This document shows positions 1 to 8,903 of a stretch of DNA of 64,000 nucleotides, in pieces (position 1 is the first letter of the stretch; each line of letters starts with the position of its first letter). Source of the stretch: PSRJ01 sp963825305. Lineage in GTDB: Bacteria; Acidobacteriota; Terriglobia; Bryobacterales; Bryobacteraceae. Position numbers and translations under genes: made by a program. The notes under the pieces are model-generated. The model was not told where the DNA came from. It was given only the letters and a program-made list of their open reading frames with translations, and ran no database searches. Where the stretch lies: assembly GCA_963825305.1 (NCBI GenBank), contig CAWGTA010000009.1, positions 186,001-250,000 of the forward strand, read 5' to 3'.

Positions 1-608
1 GGTCCGCCGGCGCTCACCAGCAACCAATTGCCGCCGGAGAGCGTGCTTGCGCTGACAAAATAGGAAGACGTACCGGATACGACAACCTGCTGCACGGGGA
101 GTGTGAGCTGCCCCGTCGAGTAGGCTATGGGCACCGTCGAGACCGGATCGGAGATTGAAGGAGCTACTGTGATGGCGCTTGGAATGCCTCCGGGACCGGG
201 GTAGAAAGTCACCGTGATCACGGTCTGCGCCAAGCCGCCATGCGGCACCAGCGTCACTTTAGCCACGAACGGCCCCCCGCCGAACTGTCCCAGGTCGTTC
301 GTCACACTCAAGCTCAATGTCGCCGGAGTGGGACAGTTGTTTATGGGTACGGCGCCGCACCCAGCCGCGGACGCGGCCAGCCATAGAGGCAGGCCCGGGG
401 GAGGATTCAGATAAGTGGGAAGCGCGGCGTCAAAGTTCAGAGCGCTGCCATCTGAACTGGTAACACTCACGTTCTGCGATTGAATCGATCCGGTGAGCGG
501 GACACTGCTATTGTCGACTACCAGCGTGGCAGCCTGACCCGTCGCGGCTACTAACAGCCCCGCGGTCAGAAAGGAAAGAGTACGTATGAAAGTTTGAGCG
601 GTGTCCAT
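1..608 (-). CDS. secreted BACON-like repeat protein, cut by window edge
   Basis: Reading leftward from the ATG at 608 gives an open frame of about 202 codons that runs off position 1, so the C-terminus is outside the window. The N-terminus is a signal peptide (hydrophobic core after RTLSF, probable cleavage after GQA). The mature part resembles the BACON/Ig-like modules common in secreted acidobacterial proteins: a 'VTSSDGSALNFDA' strand, then 'WLAAS', 'TPATLSLSV' and 'AKVTLVP'. A second module appears to begin near 'LTLPVQQVVVSG'. Such modules usually mediate extracellular adhesion or carry a catalytic domain, and no catalytic domain is visible here. It is divergent from potB, with about 120 bp between the two starts. 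Confidence 0.7.
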   Translation of the reverse strand, partial: MDTAQTFIRTLSFLTAGLLVAATGQAATLVVDNSSVPLTGSIQSQNVSVTSSDGSALNFDAALPTYLNPPPGLPLWLAASAAGCGAVPINNCPTPATLSLSVTNDLGQFGGGPFVAKVTLVPHGGLAQTVITVTFYPGPGGIPSAITVAPSISDPVSTVPIAYSTGQLTLPVQQVVVSGTSSYFVSASTLSGGNWLLVSAGG

Positions 609-729
609 TCCAGTCTCGATCAGATTTGATAGTAATTGACATCATCTCCACTGTGGTGGAGAACCGGACACGGTTATCTAATTTTACACTATCCCTGGAT
701 GGCTCACTATACTAATCGAAAAGGTTTCC

Positions 730-1557
730 ATGAAGCTGCGCTCCTGGTTTCTTGTCCCCGCCTGGGTATGGCTGGCCGTGCTCTTTGCCGCGCCTTTCGC
801 CATCGTGCTGGAGTACAGCTTCCTGACGCGAGGCGTATATGGCGGCGTGGAGCAGCCTTGGACAGTCGAAAATTACACCCGGCTGCTGGATCCGCTGTAT
901 TTCTCGATCCTGCTGCGCTCCTTCGCCATGGCTCTAACAGCCACCGCCCTTTGTCTGGTCCTGGCGTTTCCCGCCGCGCTATTCATATCGCGCGCGAGCC
1001 GCCGCAAGAACCTGTACTTACAGCTCGTTATGTTGCCGTTCTGGACCAGCTTCCTGGTGCGCACGTATGCCTGGCTTTTTCTTCTGCGCGATACCGGCCT
1101 GATTAACACGGCGCTCCAGTCTCTCGGCATAATTCACGTTCCGCTTCCGCTCCTCTACAACGACGGCGCGGTTCTGCTTGGATTGGTTTACGGTTATCTG
1201 CCTTTCATGGTGCTCCCCATCTACGCCACCCTGGAGCGGCTTGACCCGGCGCTCGTCGAAGCCGCCGCCGACCTGGGCGCGCGCCCGCTGGCTACGGTGC
1301 TCCGCGTAGTCTTGCCGCTCTCCAAACCGGGCATCGTGGCGGGAGCCGTTCTGGTCTTCATCCCCTGCCTGGGCGCGTATCTCACACCCGATCTGCTCGG
1401 CGGCGGGCGCAGCGTGCTGGTCGGCAACCTGGTGCAAAACCAGTTCACCACCGCTCGCGATTGGCCATTCGGAGCGGCCGTCTCCATTCTTTTGATGGCC
1501 CTGGTCACGCTGCTGGTCTGGCGGATCCTGAGGCGCGAAGTGGAAGAACTGGTATGA
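730..1557 (+). CDS. potB: spermidine/putrescine-type ABC transporter permease PotB
   Basis: Inner-membrane permease of a polyamine-type (PotABCD) importer, 275 aa, the usual length. Six hydrophobic segments are visible. The EAA loop that contacts the ATPase is at about residues 176-196 ('EAAADLGARPLATVLRVVLP'). The ATG at 730 is preceded by an AAAAGG purine stretch. The stop overlaps the next ATG (ATGA at 1554-1557), so potB and potC are translationally coupled. A TTGACA box lies at 636-641 upstream, but I cannot pair it with a convincing -10 box. No ATPase (potA) gene is found in this cluster, so the ATPase must be encoded elsewhere. The substrate could also be another small cation. Confidence 0.88.
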   Translation: MKLRSWFLVPAWVWLAVLFAAPFAIVLEYSFLTRGVYGGVEQPWTVENYTRLLDPLYFSILLRSFAMALTATALCLVLAFPAALFISRASRRKNLYLQLVMLPFWTSFLVRTYAWLFLLRDTGLINTALQSLGIIHVPLPLLYNDGAVLLGLVYGYLPFMVLPIYATLERLDPALVEAAADLGARPLATVLRVVLPLSKPGIVAGAVLVFIPCLGAYLTPDLLGGGRSVLVGNLVQNQFTTARDWPFGAAVSILLMALVTLLVWRILRREVEELV

Positions 1558-2312
1558 AACGCTGGCTGGCCGTCTACGCCGTCGGATTCTTCGCCTTTCT
1601 GCACCTGCCCTTGATCACGCTGGCCGTCTTCAGCTTCAATTCCTCGCGCTTCACCGTTTGGGAAGGCGTCTCCCTGGTTTGGTATCGCGCCATCTTTCGC
1701 GATCCGCAACTGCTGGAGGGCGCCTGGAACAGCATCGTGATCGCCGCCGTATCGACCGTAATTTCCACTGCGCTGGGCACTCTGTGCGCCTATGGACTGT
1801 GGAAGCGCGGGTCGCGCCTTCTCACGGGCACGTTGTACTTGTCGCTGGTCACACCCGAAATCGTCACCGGCGTTTCGCTGCTGGCACTGTACCAGTGGGC
1901 CTTTCGCTGGCTGGGCTGGCAACTGGGTCTGTTCACGGTCATCCTGGCTCACGTGGCCTTCTGCCTGGCCTATGTGGTTATCGTGATTTCCGCCCGGCTG
2001 CGCACCATTAGTCCCACGCTGGAAGAGGCCGCCATGGATCTGGGAGCCACCGAGTGGCAGGCATTCCTCTACGTCACGCTGCCGGCGCTGGTTCCGGGAA
2101 TAGTCGCAGCCGCTCTTCTGGCACTCACGGTTTCATTTGACGACTACGTAATCACCAGTATGGTGGCGGGCGTCGACTCGCAAACCCTGCCCATGGTGAT
2201 CTACGCCATGGCGCGCCGCGGCGCCAGCCCCGTGATCAATTCGATCTCTGCTCTGATCACGGTTTTCTTTGGCATTCTCATTCTGGTTTCCGAGAAGGTG
2301 CGAGCCGCATGA
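1554..2312 (+). CDS. potC: spermidine/putrescine-type ABC transporter permease PotC
   Basis: Second permease of the polyamine-type importer, 252 aa. The start at 1554 (MKRWLAVYAVG) is chosen because it forms an ATGA overlap with the potB stop and begins just before the first membrane helix. An upstream in-frame start at 1461 would add a non-hydrophobic leader lying inside potB. The EAA loop 'LEEAAMDLGATEWQAFLYV' is followed by 'SFDDYVITSM', which is typical of PotC/YdcV permeases. Its own stop overlaps the potD-like start by ATGA at 2309-2312. Confidence 0.88.
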   Translation: MKRWLAVYAVGFFAFLHLPLITLAVFSFNSSRFTVWEGVSLVWYRAIFRDPQLLEGAWNSIVIAAVSTVISTALGTLCAYGLWKRGSRLLTGTLYLSLVTPEIVTGVSLLALYQWAFRWLGWQLGLFTVILAHVAFCLAYVVIVISARLRTISPTLEEAAMDLGATEWQAFLYVTLPALVPGIVAAALLALTVSFDDYVITSMVAGVDSQTLPMVIYAMARRGASPVINSISALITVFFGILILVSEKVRAA

Positions 2313-3331
2313 ACCGGCGCGCGTTTGTGACGGCCGTGGCCGGTCTGGCCGGCTGCACACGCGACCGGCGTCCGCGCCTGAACGTCTACAACTGGTCCGC
2401 GTATGTGGCACCGGAAACGATCCCTAACTTCGAAGCGGAATTCGGCGTGCGCGTGCGCTACGCCACCTACGAAAGCAACGAGGAGATGCTGGCTAAGGTG
2501 CTGAGCGGCAACTCCGGGTGGGACGTGGTCTTTCCCACACACAACCGGCTCTTGCCGATGAGCGGCTATGGCCTGCTCGCGCCGCTGCGGCACGACTGGC
2601 TCCCGGGCCTGGATCATCTTGGCGTGAACTTCCGCGCGCCTGCCTGGGATCCCCAGCTTCAGTGGGGCGTACCCTACATGTGGAATGGAACCGGCATCGC
2701 CTACAACCGCAGCCTGCAACCGGCGCCCGCGCGTTGGGCCGATCTATGGGATGCCCGTCTTCGCGGCCGTCTCACCATGCTAGACGATCCCGAGGACATG
2801 CTGGGCGCCTGCCTGAAAAAAATCGGCCTCGACTTCGGAGCGGTCGATCCCGCCGGATTGCGCCGCGCCGAGCGCGAGGCCATCGCGCAAAAACCACTGC
2901 TGCGGGCCTACCTCAATGCGGAAGTCCGCGACCAGTTAGTCGCCGGCGATGTTCTCGCCGCCCAACTCTGGTCCACCACGGCACAGCAGGCCATCGACGC
3001 AGCGCCACGACTGGCCTTCGTTTATCCCGCCGAGGGCTTCCCTCTCTACTGCGATTGCGCCGTGGTGTTGCGCGAAAGCCGGCGCCAGCGCCTGGCACAC
3101 CAGTTTCTGGACTACCTGCTGCGGCCATCCGTTTCGGCCGCCATCGCCCAGTTCACCCGCACGGCCACCGCCAACGCCGCGGCGCAGGCAATCCTGCCCG
3201 AAGCCACCCGCAACAACCCGACACTCTATCCTCCCGCCGAGGTCTTCCGCCGCGGCGACTGGCCGCGCGCGCTGCCTCCCGCCGCGCAACGCCTGCGCGA
3301 CCGCATTTGGACGGAAATCAAAGCTTCGTAA
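2309..3331 (+). CDS. potD: polyamine-type periplasmic substrate-binding lipoprotein (PotD-like)
   Basis: Extracytoplasmic binding protein of the potBC importer, 340 aa. The N-terminus has a short signal with a lipobox-like 'GLAGC', so Cys16 may be lipidated. The mature part starts with 'LNVYNWSAYVAPETIPNFE', the hallmark opening of PotD/PotF proteins. The motif 'GVPYMWNGTGIAYN' and the acidic 'LDDPEDMLGACLKK' segment also fit the family. It is the last gene of a three-gene overlapping operon and is followed directly by a hairpin at 3333-3353. Polyamine specificity is inferred from family resemblance only. Confidence 0.87.
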   Translation: MNRRAFVTAVAGLAGCTRDRRPRLNVYNWSAYVAPETIPNFEAEFGVRVRYATYESNEEMLAKVLSGNSGWDVVFPTHNRLLPMSGYGLLAPLRHDWLPGLDHLGVNFRAPAWDPQLQWGVPYMWNGTGIAYNRSLQPAPARWADLWDARLRGRLTMLDDPEDMLGACLKKIGLDFGAVDPAGLRRAEREAIAQKPLLRAYLNAEVRDQLVAGDVLAAQLWSTTAQQAIDAAPRLAFVYPAEGFPLYCDCAVVLRESRRQRLAHQFLDYLLRPSVSAAIAQFTRTATANAAAQAILPEATRNNPTLYPPAEVFRRGDWPRALPPAAQRLRDRIWTEIKAS

Positions 3332-3332
3332 C

Positions 3333-3353
3333 GCCGGCGATCCTTGTCGCCGG
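3333..3353 (+). terminator. hairpin after potD, short dispersed palindrome
   Basis: Arms CCGGCGA and TCGCCGG enclose a six-base loop, starting 2 bp after the potD stop. Near-identical hairpins occur at 6261-6281 and 23925-23948, always between genes, so this is a dispersed element that may also act as a transcription stop. No long T-run follows. Confidence 0.5.
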
Positions 3354-3366
3354 TGCCCTACTATAT

Positions 3367-4035
3367 CTACTTGGCCGGCACTGTTTGTTTCGATCTGCCG
3401 CGCCAGACCTTCCATGCTTCGTTGAAGGTCGGCAACAGCGAGATGAAGATGATGAGCAGGACCACCTGGTCGAAGTGCCGCCGCACGAACGGGACACCGC
3501 CCAGCGTGTAGCCCAGCATGGTCATGCTGAACACCCAACCGAGGCTACCGAACACGCTAAATGATAAAAAGCGCAGGTACCGCATGCCGGAAACGCCTGC
3601 CATGAACGGCGCGAACGTGCGGATCACCGGCACGAAGCGAGCCATGATGATGGTCTTCCCGCCGTACCGGTCGTAGAACTCCTTGGTCCGGAGTACGTAT
3701 TCCTGTTTGAACAGGAGCGAGTCTGGGCGCGTGAAAATGCGCGGACCCGTCTGGCGTCCCAGGAGGTATCCAGTGGAGTCGCCAATCAACGCAGCCGCCA
3801 TCAAGGCTACGTTGATCCACACAATGTTGAGCTGCCCCGCGCCCGCTACCACGCCCACCGTGAACAACAGAGAATCGCCGGGAAGAAAGAAGCCCAGCAG
3901 CAGTCCCGTCTCCGCAAAAACCACGCCAAAGAGCGCTGTGTATCCCCACCAGCCTGCCAGCAGTGTGCTCAACAATTGAATGAGCCGGTCCGGATTCGTG
4001 AGCGAGCGCAGGAACTCGAGGACGCCCTGGATCAT
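3367..4035 (-). CDS. DedA-family inner-membrane protein
   Basis: Integral membrane protein of the DedA/SNARE-associated family, 222 aa, the normal size. Family motifs are clear: 'ETGLLLGFFLPGDSLLF' near residue 42, 'GDSTGYLLGR' near 85, and 'ARFVPVIRTFAPFMAGVSGM' near 130, which contains the conserved Arg residues. DedA proteins are undecaprenyl-phosphate or lipid flippases linked to envelope and membrane-potential homeostasis. The C-terminus has a last helix and a basic tail. It is transcribed convergently with potBCD and stands alone, with a palindromic repeat on its upstream side. Confidence 0.88.
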   Translation of the reverse strand: MIQGVLEFLRSLTNPDRLIQLLSTLLAGWWGYTALFGVVFAETGLLLGFFLPGDSLLFTVGVVAGAGQLNIVWINVALMAAALIGDSTGYLLGRQTGPRIFTRPDSLLFKQEYVLRTKEFYDRYGGKTIIMARFVPVIRTFAPFMAGVSGMRYLRFLSFSVFGSLGWVFSMTMLGYTLGGVPFVRRHFDQVVLLIIFISLLPTFNEAWKVWRGRSKQTVPAK

Positions 4036-4074
4036 CCGAGAGCCTCCGCTTGTTTACGCGCGCGGCTCGGTAGC

Positions 4075-4155
4075 GTGGCGCAGGCACTCATGCCCGTCTC
4101 GACCCAAGAGCGCCGAGATGAGTCTCGGCGCAGCAGGCAAGAGTGCCCGCGCCAC
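4075..4155. repeat. intergenic inverted repeat (GTGGCGCAGGCACTC family)
   Basis: Imperfect inverted repeat with arms GTGGCGCAGGCACTC and GAGTGCCCGCGCCAC, and an inner palindrome around 4109-4123. A related copy lies at 23768-23880 downstream of the molybdenum hydroxylase operon. It fills most of the gap between the dedA start and the ppiD end. Confidence 0.6.
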
Positions 4156-4191
4156 GGTGCCTCGACCGTCAGGGAGCGGGAGTTCGCCACG

Positions 4192-6126
4192 CTAGCTGGT
4201 GCGATACTGCGCCACCAGATTCTGGATCGCCTGCTGGCGGATCTTGATCTTGCCCTGCTTGGTGAGAGCGTCGCGCAAGCCGGCCTCAAACAAGGTGCCG
4301 CGGTCGCGGGCCTTGTCGCTCTTGATCTGGTCGCGGATGGTATTGCGCTCTGCCGCGAACTTGGACATGTCTGGCGGCAGATGCTGCAGAACTTTCGCCA
4401 CCACCGTCCCATCCGGCGTGCCGACCGGGCCGAAGACCGTTCCGTCGGCTCTAGTGAAACCTTCAGCCAGGTAGTTAGCCGACCCCAGCCCTTCGACGTT
4501 GCCCGACCGGCCCACGTCTTCTGCAATCTTGGCTGTGAGCCCCATCGCCTTGGCGGCCTTTTCCAGATCGCCGTCGGCCCTGGCTTTATCGAACAGTTCC
4601 TGCGCATGGATCCGGACCGCCTGCGACGTGCGGCCGGCCAACAGCGCCGTGCGGATCTGGCCCTTCACTTCCTCCAGGGTCGAAACCCGCGGCGGCAAAA
4701 CGTCTGTTACCACTGCCAGCGCGATCTGGTTGTTCGGCAAAGCCACCGCGGACGAAACTTCGCCCTTCTTGAGCGGCGCGATCGCCTGGTCGAAATCCTG
4801 CGAACTGCCGATGCCCGGCACGGGCTTGCCCGCTTCCACACCATCGGCCCGCACCGGTTGTTGCATGCCCAGATCGGCGGCCACCTTTTCGGGATGCGTC
4901 GGATCTTTTTGCAGCGCGGTCTGCGCCTTGTCCGCGATCTGCTGCATCTGGTTCGTCGCCCGCTGCTTCTTAATCTGCGCCGCGATCTCGCCTTTGACTT
5001 CTTCAAACGGCCGCAGGCGCGCGTCTTCGTGCTGCAGCACCTGGACGATGTGGTAGCCGTACTGCGTCTTGATCAGGTCGCTGGTCTGCCCCGGCTTGAG
5101 CGAAAATGCCGCCTGCTCGAACTCCGGCACGGTTTGTCCGCGCGATACCCAATCCGGCAGCTCGCCGCCCTTCTGCGCCGATCCTACATCCTCGGAATTC
5201 TTCTTCGCCAGATCCCCAAAATTCGCGCCTGCCTTGATCTGCTTCAGCAGGTCTTCGCCTTTCGCCTTCATCTTGGCATCTTCGGTGGCCGGCTTGTCCG
5301 AGGTCTTGAGCAGAATGTGCCGGACCTTGACGCGCTCCATCACACGGTACTGTTCCTTGTTCTGGGTGTAGAACTGTTGCAGCTCGGCGTCGGTGGGAGT
5401 CACGGTTGCTTCCAGCTTGGCCTGGTCCGCCACCAGAATCGCCAGGTTCTTCTGCTCCGCCGTCTTGAAGTTGGCTTTATTGGCGTCGTAATAATTCTTC
5501 AGGTCCTGCTCAGTGGGTTCGGATTCCTTGGCATACATGTCGGACTTCACCAGCACCCACTGCACCTTGATCTTTTCGTACTTCTTCTTGTATTCCTGTT
5601 CGATCTCGGCCGGCGAGACTACCGTGCCTTCCACCGCGATGTTGCGCAGCCTGCTGATCAGAATCTGGCGTCTCAGGCTGTCCTCAAACTCGGGAATGGT
5701 CAGGTTCTGTTGCGCCAGCATGGAGGCGTAGGCATCCTTGCCCACGAAGTTGCCGCCCGGAAACAGGCTCGGCGCCATTTGCTTTATGGCATCCCGCACA
5801 TCCGCGTCGTTCACCTGGAATCCCAGTCTGTCGGCCTCGTACGCCATGGCCCGCTCGGTGACCATATCCTGCACCATCTGGGGGATGTAGTTGGGAACGA
5901 TTTCCGCCGGCAGTCGCTGATTTCGAAGGGTGGTCTGGACCACCTTTTGCACGTCCGTCACCGTAATCGTTTCTTTCCCAACCTGCGCCACCGTCTGGTC
6001 CGAATTGGTACCACCCGTATCGTATTGGGGGACCAGGTAAGTGAGCATGGATAGCGCCACCAGCAAAAGCATGGCGCCCAGCATGATGCGTACGACTTTC
6101 TCTCGGCTGCGAAACAGATCAAACAT
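4192..6126 (-). CDS. ppiD: PpiD/SurA-like membrane-anchored peptidyl-prolyl isomerase
   Basis: Periplasmic foldase of 644 aa, close to PpiD length. One N-terminal transmembrane anchor (about residues 13-30) is followed by a SurA_N-like chaperone region. A parvulin (PpiC-type) rotamase domain spans about residues 265-360, with 'VKVRHILLKT', 'NFGDLAKKNSED', 'GGELPDWVSRGQTVPEFEQA' and 'GYHIVQV'. A second, degenerate rotamase-like region follows at about 390-500. It is expected to fold outer-membrane and secreted proteins at the outer face of the inner membrane. It stands alone, with about 220 bp of repeat-containing DNA separating it from lysC. The long antisense frame opposite it is a shadow. 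Confidence 0.88.
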   Translation of the reverse strand: MFDLFRSREKVVRIMLGAMLLLVALSMLTYLVPQYDTGGTNSDQTVAQVGKETITVTDVQKVVQTTLRNQRLPAEIVPNYIPQMVQDMVTERAMAYEADRLGFQVNDADVRDAIKQMAPSLFPGGNFVGKDAYASMLAQQNLTIPEFEDSLRRQILISRLRNIAVEGTVVSPAEIEQEYKKKYEKIKVQWVLVKSDMYAKESEPTEQDLKNYYDANKANFKTAEQKNLAILVADQAKLEATVTPTDAELQQFYTQNKEQYRVMERVKVRHILLKTSDKPATEDAKMKAKGEDLLKQIKAGANFGDLAKKNSEDVGSAQKGGELPDWVSRGQTVPEFEQAAFSLKPGQTSDLIKTQYGYHIVQVLQHEDARLRPFEEVKGEIAAQIKKQRATNQMQQIADKAQTALQKDPTHPEKVAADLGMQQPVRADGVEAGKPVPGIGSSQDFDQAIAPLKKGEVSSAVALPNNQIALAVVTDVLPPRVSTLEEVKGQIRTALLAGRTSQAVRIHAQELFDKARADGDLEKAAKAMGLTAKIAEDVGRSGNVEGLGSANYLAEGFTRADGTVFGPVGTPDGTVVAKVLQHLPPDMSKFAAERNTIRDQIKSDKARDRGTLFEAGLRDALTKQGKIKIRQQAIQNLVAQYRTS

Positions 6127-6260
6127 TGAATTAAAACTCCCGTTTGTTTACTTTGGGGGAACCACAATCTACTGGGGAACCGAAATACCAGTATATCGTG
6201 GGGCGGGGCCATGCCCAGTTGCAGCCCTACCGGCGGCGAAGACCGCCGGCGTTATATAGC

Positions 6261-6281
6261 GCTGGCGATCTTTGTCGCCGG
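6261..6281. repeat. short dispersed hairpin (GCCGGCGAT..GTCGCCGGC)
   Basis: Second copy of the hairpin seen after potD, with arms TGGCGA / TCGCCGG, in the ppiD-lysC gap. The surrounding 6195-6300 also holds GGGGCGGGGC and CCGGCGGCGAAGACCGCCGG palindromes. Confidence 0.5.
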
Positions 6282-6310
6282 CTTCGCAACGCATGGTGCT
6301 GCCCCACATG

Positions 6311-6342
6311 AGCTGAAAGCTGACCGCTGAAAGCTGAGAGCT
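6311..6342. repeat. AGCTGAAAGCTGA repeat next to the lysC stop
   Basis: Direct and inverted copies of the word GCTGAAAGCTGA sit 2 bp downstream of the aspartokinase stop codon. The same word family makes the inverted repeat at 15308-15399, so this is a dispersed element. It could also serve as a transcript end. Confidence 0.5.
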
Positions 6343-6344
6343 TC

Positions 6345-7751
6345 TTACCCCCGCCCCAACCCGCACTCCTGGTGCACGGCGCGCACCGCCTTTTCCAACC
6401 CGTCGCGGCGCACCACGATGGCAATCGTCAACTCGCTCGATCCCTGGGCGATGGCGATGATGTTCACCCGTTCGCGCGAGATGGCGGTGAAGATGCGCCC
6501 CGCCAGGCCTGGCTTACCTTGCATCCCCTCGCCCACCACTGCCAGCAGCCCCACGTTGTCATCCACGCTGATCGGCTTCACATAGCCGTGCGCCAGTTCC
6601 AAAGCCAGGGCGGACTCCAAAGCTCGTAAGGTTCGCTCCAATTCCTCGGCGCGGACCAAGAAACAGAAGTTCTGCCGGTAGCTGGAACTGGAAAGCACCA
6701 TCACTTCCACGTCGACGCGGGCGATGGCATCGAACGCCCGCGCCATCACTTGTACCCCGGCCAATTCCGCGCTGGCCGGCTCGAGCGAAACCAGCGCCAC
6801 CTGGGCCAGGGAAGTGACGGCGCGTGCGCCATTGGCGGCCGAAATCGTGGGCACGATCTTGGTTCCCGGCTTTTCCGGCGCGAAACTGTTCTTGCTCCAC
6901 ACCGGAATTCGTTTTTCCACCAGCGGCGCCAGTGTGCGCGGATGCAGCACCTTGGCCCCCGCGTAGGCCAGTTCGGCAGCCTCCGCATAGGTGACTTCAT
7001 CCAGCACCGCCGCGTCCGGCACCAGCCGGGGATCGGCGCTCATGATGCCATCCACATCGGTCCAGATCCACAGCTCGGCGGCATCCAGGGCGGCCGCCAG
7101 GATCGAGGCCGAGAAATCCGAGCCGCCGCGCCCCAGTGTGGTGGGGCGGCCATCCGAGGTGGCGCCGTTGAAGCCCGTGACCACCGGGAGCACGCCGCGC
7201 TCCAGCAGGGGCAGCAGATGGGCGCGCGCTTTTTCGCGCGTCGGCTCCATCAGCGGTGAGGCATTCCCGAAGACCGCGTCCGTGACCACAACGTCCCACG
7301 CGTTCACGGCGGCCGCGGGCGTCTCCTCAGCCTGGAGGAACTCACTCACCAGCAGCGCTGAGAGTCGCTCGCCCACCGCCAGCGCCTCGTCCACCGACCG
7401 GGGCGGCCGCTCATTCAGCATGGCCATGCCGTTCACGATACGCTCGAACTCGCCGATCACCACGTGAATCGCCGCCATCACCGCCGCGTGCCGCACCCCT
7501 GGCAACAGCTCGCGGCAGGCGTCCTCATGCCGCGACCGCAGCGCCGCCAGATTCGCCGCCATACCCGCGCGGTCGCCGGCCTCCGCATGCCGCATCGTGC
7601 CCAGCAGCAGGTCGGTGATCTTCGACATTGCCGAAACCACCATGATCACCGGGCGCTTATGCTGTTCTTCGGCGGCCAGCCGCGCCGACACGCGCATCCG
7701 TTCGGCCGAGCCCACGCTTGTGCCGCCGAACTTCATCACCACCAGGTTCAA
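6345..7751 (-). CDS. lysC: aspartate kinase
   Basis: Phosphorylates L-aspartate, the first step to lysine, threonine, methionine and diaminopimelate. It has 468 aa, like the monofunctional long-type aspartokinases. The kinase domain opens with 'MKFGGTSVGS' and includes 'GRGGSDFSASILAAAL' and 'WTDVDGIMSADPR'. Two C-terminal ACT regions (about 310-465) suggest feedback control by amino acids. The start is uncertain. A TTG at 7751 overlaps the cmk stop as TTGA, which suggests coupling, while the ATG at 7736 begins exactly at MKFGGTS. I list the longer form. Confidence 0.92.
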   Translation of the reverse strand: MNLVVMKFGGTSVGSAERMRVSARLAAEEQHKRPVIMVVSAMSKITDLLLGTMRHAEAGDRAGMAANLAALRSRHEDACRELLPGVRHAAVMAAIHVVIGEFERIVNGMAMLNERPPRSVDEALAVGERLSALLVSEFLQAEETPAAAVNAWDVVVTDAVFGNASPLMEPTREKARAHLLPLLERGVLPVVTGFNGATSDGRPTTLGRGGSDFSASILAAALDAAELWIWTDVDGIMSADPRLVPDAAVLDEVTYAEAAELAYAGAKVLHPRTLAPLVEKRIPVWSKNSFAPEKPGTKIVPTISAANGARAVTSLAQVALVSLEPASAELAGVQVMARAFDAIARVDVEVMVLSSSSYRQNFCFLVRAEELERTLRALESALALELAHGYVKPISVDDNVGLLAVVGEGMQGKPGLAGRIFTAISRERVNIIAIAQGSSELTIAIVVRRDGLEKAVRAVHQECGLGRG

Positions 7752-8437
7752 CTGAAATCCTTCCCGTTCGTCACGCGCGAGCGGATGATCTTCAGAATGG
7801 CCTCCTCCACGCCCTCAATGGTCAGCGGAGTGGAATCTACATAGACCGCGTCCGGCGCTTGCGAGAGCGGCGCATCGGCTCGCGTACTGTCGCGGCGGTC
7901 GCGCTCTTGCATCTGCTCGGCCACCGCAGCTTCCGAGATCGTTTCGCCGGGCGCCTTGGCCTGCTCCTCCGCCAGCCGCCGCCGCACACGCTCGGCAGGC
8001 TTGGCATCGAGAAAAATCTTGACGTCGGCGTCCGGGAAAACCACCGTCCCGATATCGCGCCCTTCCATCACCACACTGCTGCGCTCGCCGATGGCGCGCT
8101 GCTTGGCCACCATGGCCCGCCGCACCCCGGGGATCACCGCCACCTTCGAAGCGCCGCTCGACACTTCCGGCGTGCGGATCGCGTCCGTGACGTCCTCTCG
8201 ATTCAATTGGATCCGTCCCGGCGAAAGCTCGATCTCCGCCGCCAGCGCCAGTTGCTCCAGGCGGTGCATGTCGTTGGGTTCGATCTTTTGCCGCAGGGCC
8301 CACAGCGCCACCGCGCGATACATTGCGCCCGTGTCGATATAGGTGAACCCGAGCCGGGCCGCCAGTCTCTTGGCAATCGTGCTCTTGCCTGCGCCGGCCG
8401 GTCCGTCGATTGCCACCACTACGCGTCGCTGTGCCAT
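7748..8437 (-). CDS. cmk: cytidylate kinase
   Basis: Phosphorylates CMP and dCMP, an essential nucleotide-salvage step; 229 aa. The P-loop 'GPAGAGKST' is at residues 12-20, followed by 'YIDTGAMYRAVALWA'. The CMP-binding segment 'EGRDIGTVVFPDADVKIFLDA' is split by the lid-adjacent 'RDRRDSTRADAPL'. The ATG at 8437 (MAQRRVVVAIDG) is preferred over an upstream in-frame start because the extension has no family resemblance and overlaps the divergent zincin gene. It overlaps lysC by four bases, an operon-like arrangement. Confidence 0.92.
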   Translation of the reverse strand: MAQRRVVVAIDGPAGAGKSTIAKRLAARLGFTYIDTGAMYRAVALWALRQKIEPNDMHRLEQLALAAEIELSPGRIQLNREDVTDAIRTPEVSSGASKVAVIPGVRRAMVAKQRAIGERSSVVMEGRDIGTVVFPDADVKIFLDAKPAERVRRRLAEEQAKAPGETISEAAVAEQMQERDRRDSTRADAPLSQAPDAVYVDSTPLTIEGVEEAILKIIRSRVTNGKDFS

Positions 8438-8466
8438 CAGTGCCAGAAAGTAGAATAGCAGCAGGC

Positions 8467-8850
8467 ATGCATCCCGACGAGTTTGATCGCCACGTATCGG
8501 CCGCGTACGGCCGAATTCCGGGCCGTTTCCGTAAACGTATGAAGAACATCGCCCTGGTGGTGGAGCCCGAACCCACCGCCGCTCAACTCGCGGGTGGCAA
8601 AGTTCCGCGTGGCGGGACGCTCCTGGGCCTCTATGAAGGCCGCCCGCTGACCAAGCGCAGCGTCTTCGAACCATTTGCCATGCCCGACCGCATCACCATT
8701 TTCCAGGGCCCGCACGAGCGCCTGGCGCGCAGCCCGGAACATTTGTTGCAGCTCATCGACGAGACTGTCTGGCACGAAGTGGCGCACTATTTCGGCATGG
8801 ATGAAGCGCAAGTGCGCGCCGCCGAACGCCGCCACCGGAGTAGCAAGTAG
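8467..8850 (+). CDS. small metallopeptidase-family (zincin-like) protein
   Basis: Protein of 127 aa starting at the ATG at 8467 (MHPDEFDRHV). It belongs to the small 'metallopeptidase family' often found in Acidobacteriota and Actinobacteria. 'LLGLYEGRPLTKR' and 'PDRITIFQGPHER' precede the zinc-binding helix 'ETVWHEVAHYFGMDE', which holds an HExxH site with the extra Asp/Glu typical of the family. It is cytoplasmic by appearance, and its physiological substrate is unknown. It is divergent from cmk, with only 29 bp between the starts. Confidence 0.8.
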   Translation: MHPDEFDRHVSAAYGRIPGRFRKRMKNIALVVEPEPTAAQLAGGKVPRGGTLLGLYEGRPLTKRSVFEPFAMPDRITIFQGPHERLARSPEHLLQLIDETVWHEVAHYFGMDEAQVRAAERRHRSSK

Positions 8851-8903
8851 CCCTACCACAGGCCTCCCCGGCCTGTGTCAGGTTTGGGTTTGTCTTGGCT
8901 TCC

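Noticed and set aside
3976..6054. Long rightward frame of 692 codons opposite ppiD
   Set aside because: It is antisense to a clear PpiD protein, has no family character and is rich in Leu/Arg/His, as expected for a shadow in GC-rich DNA.
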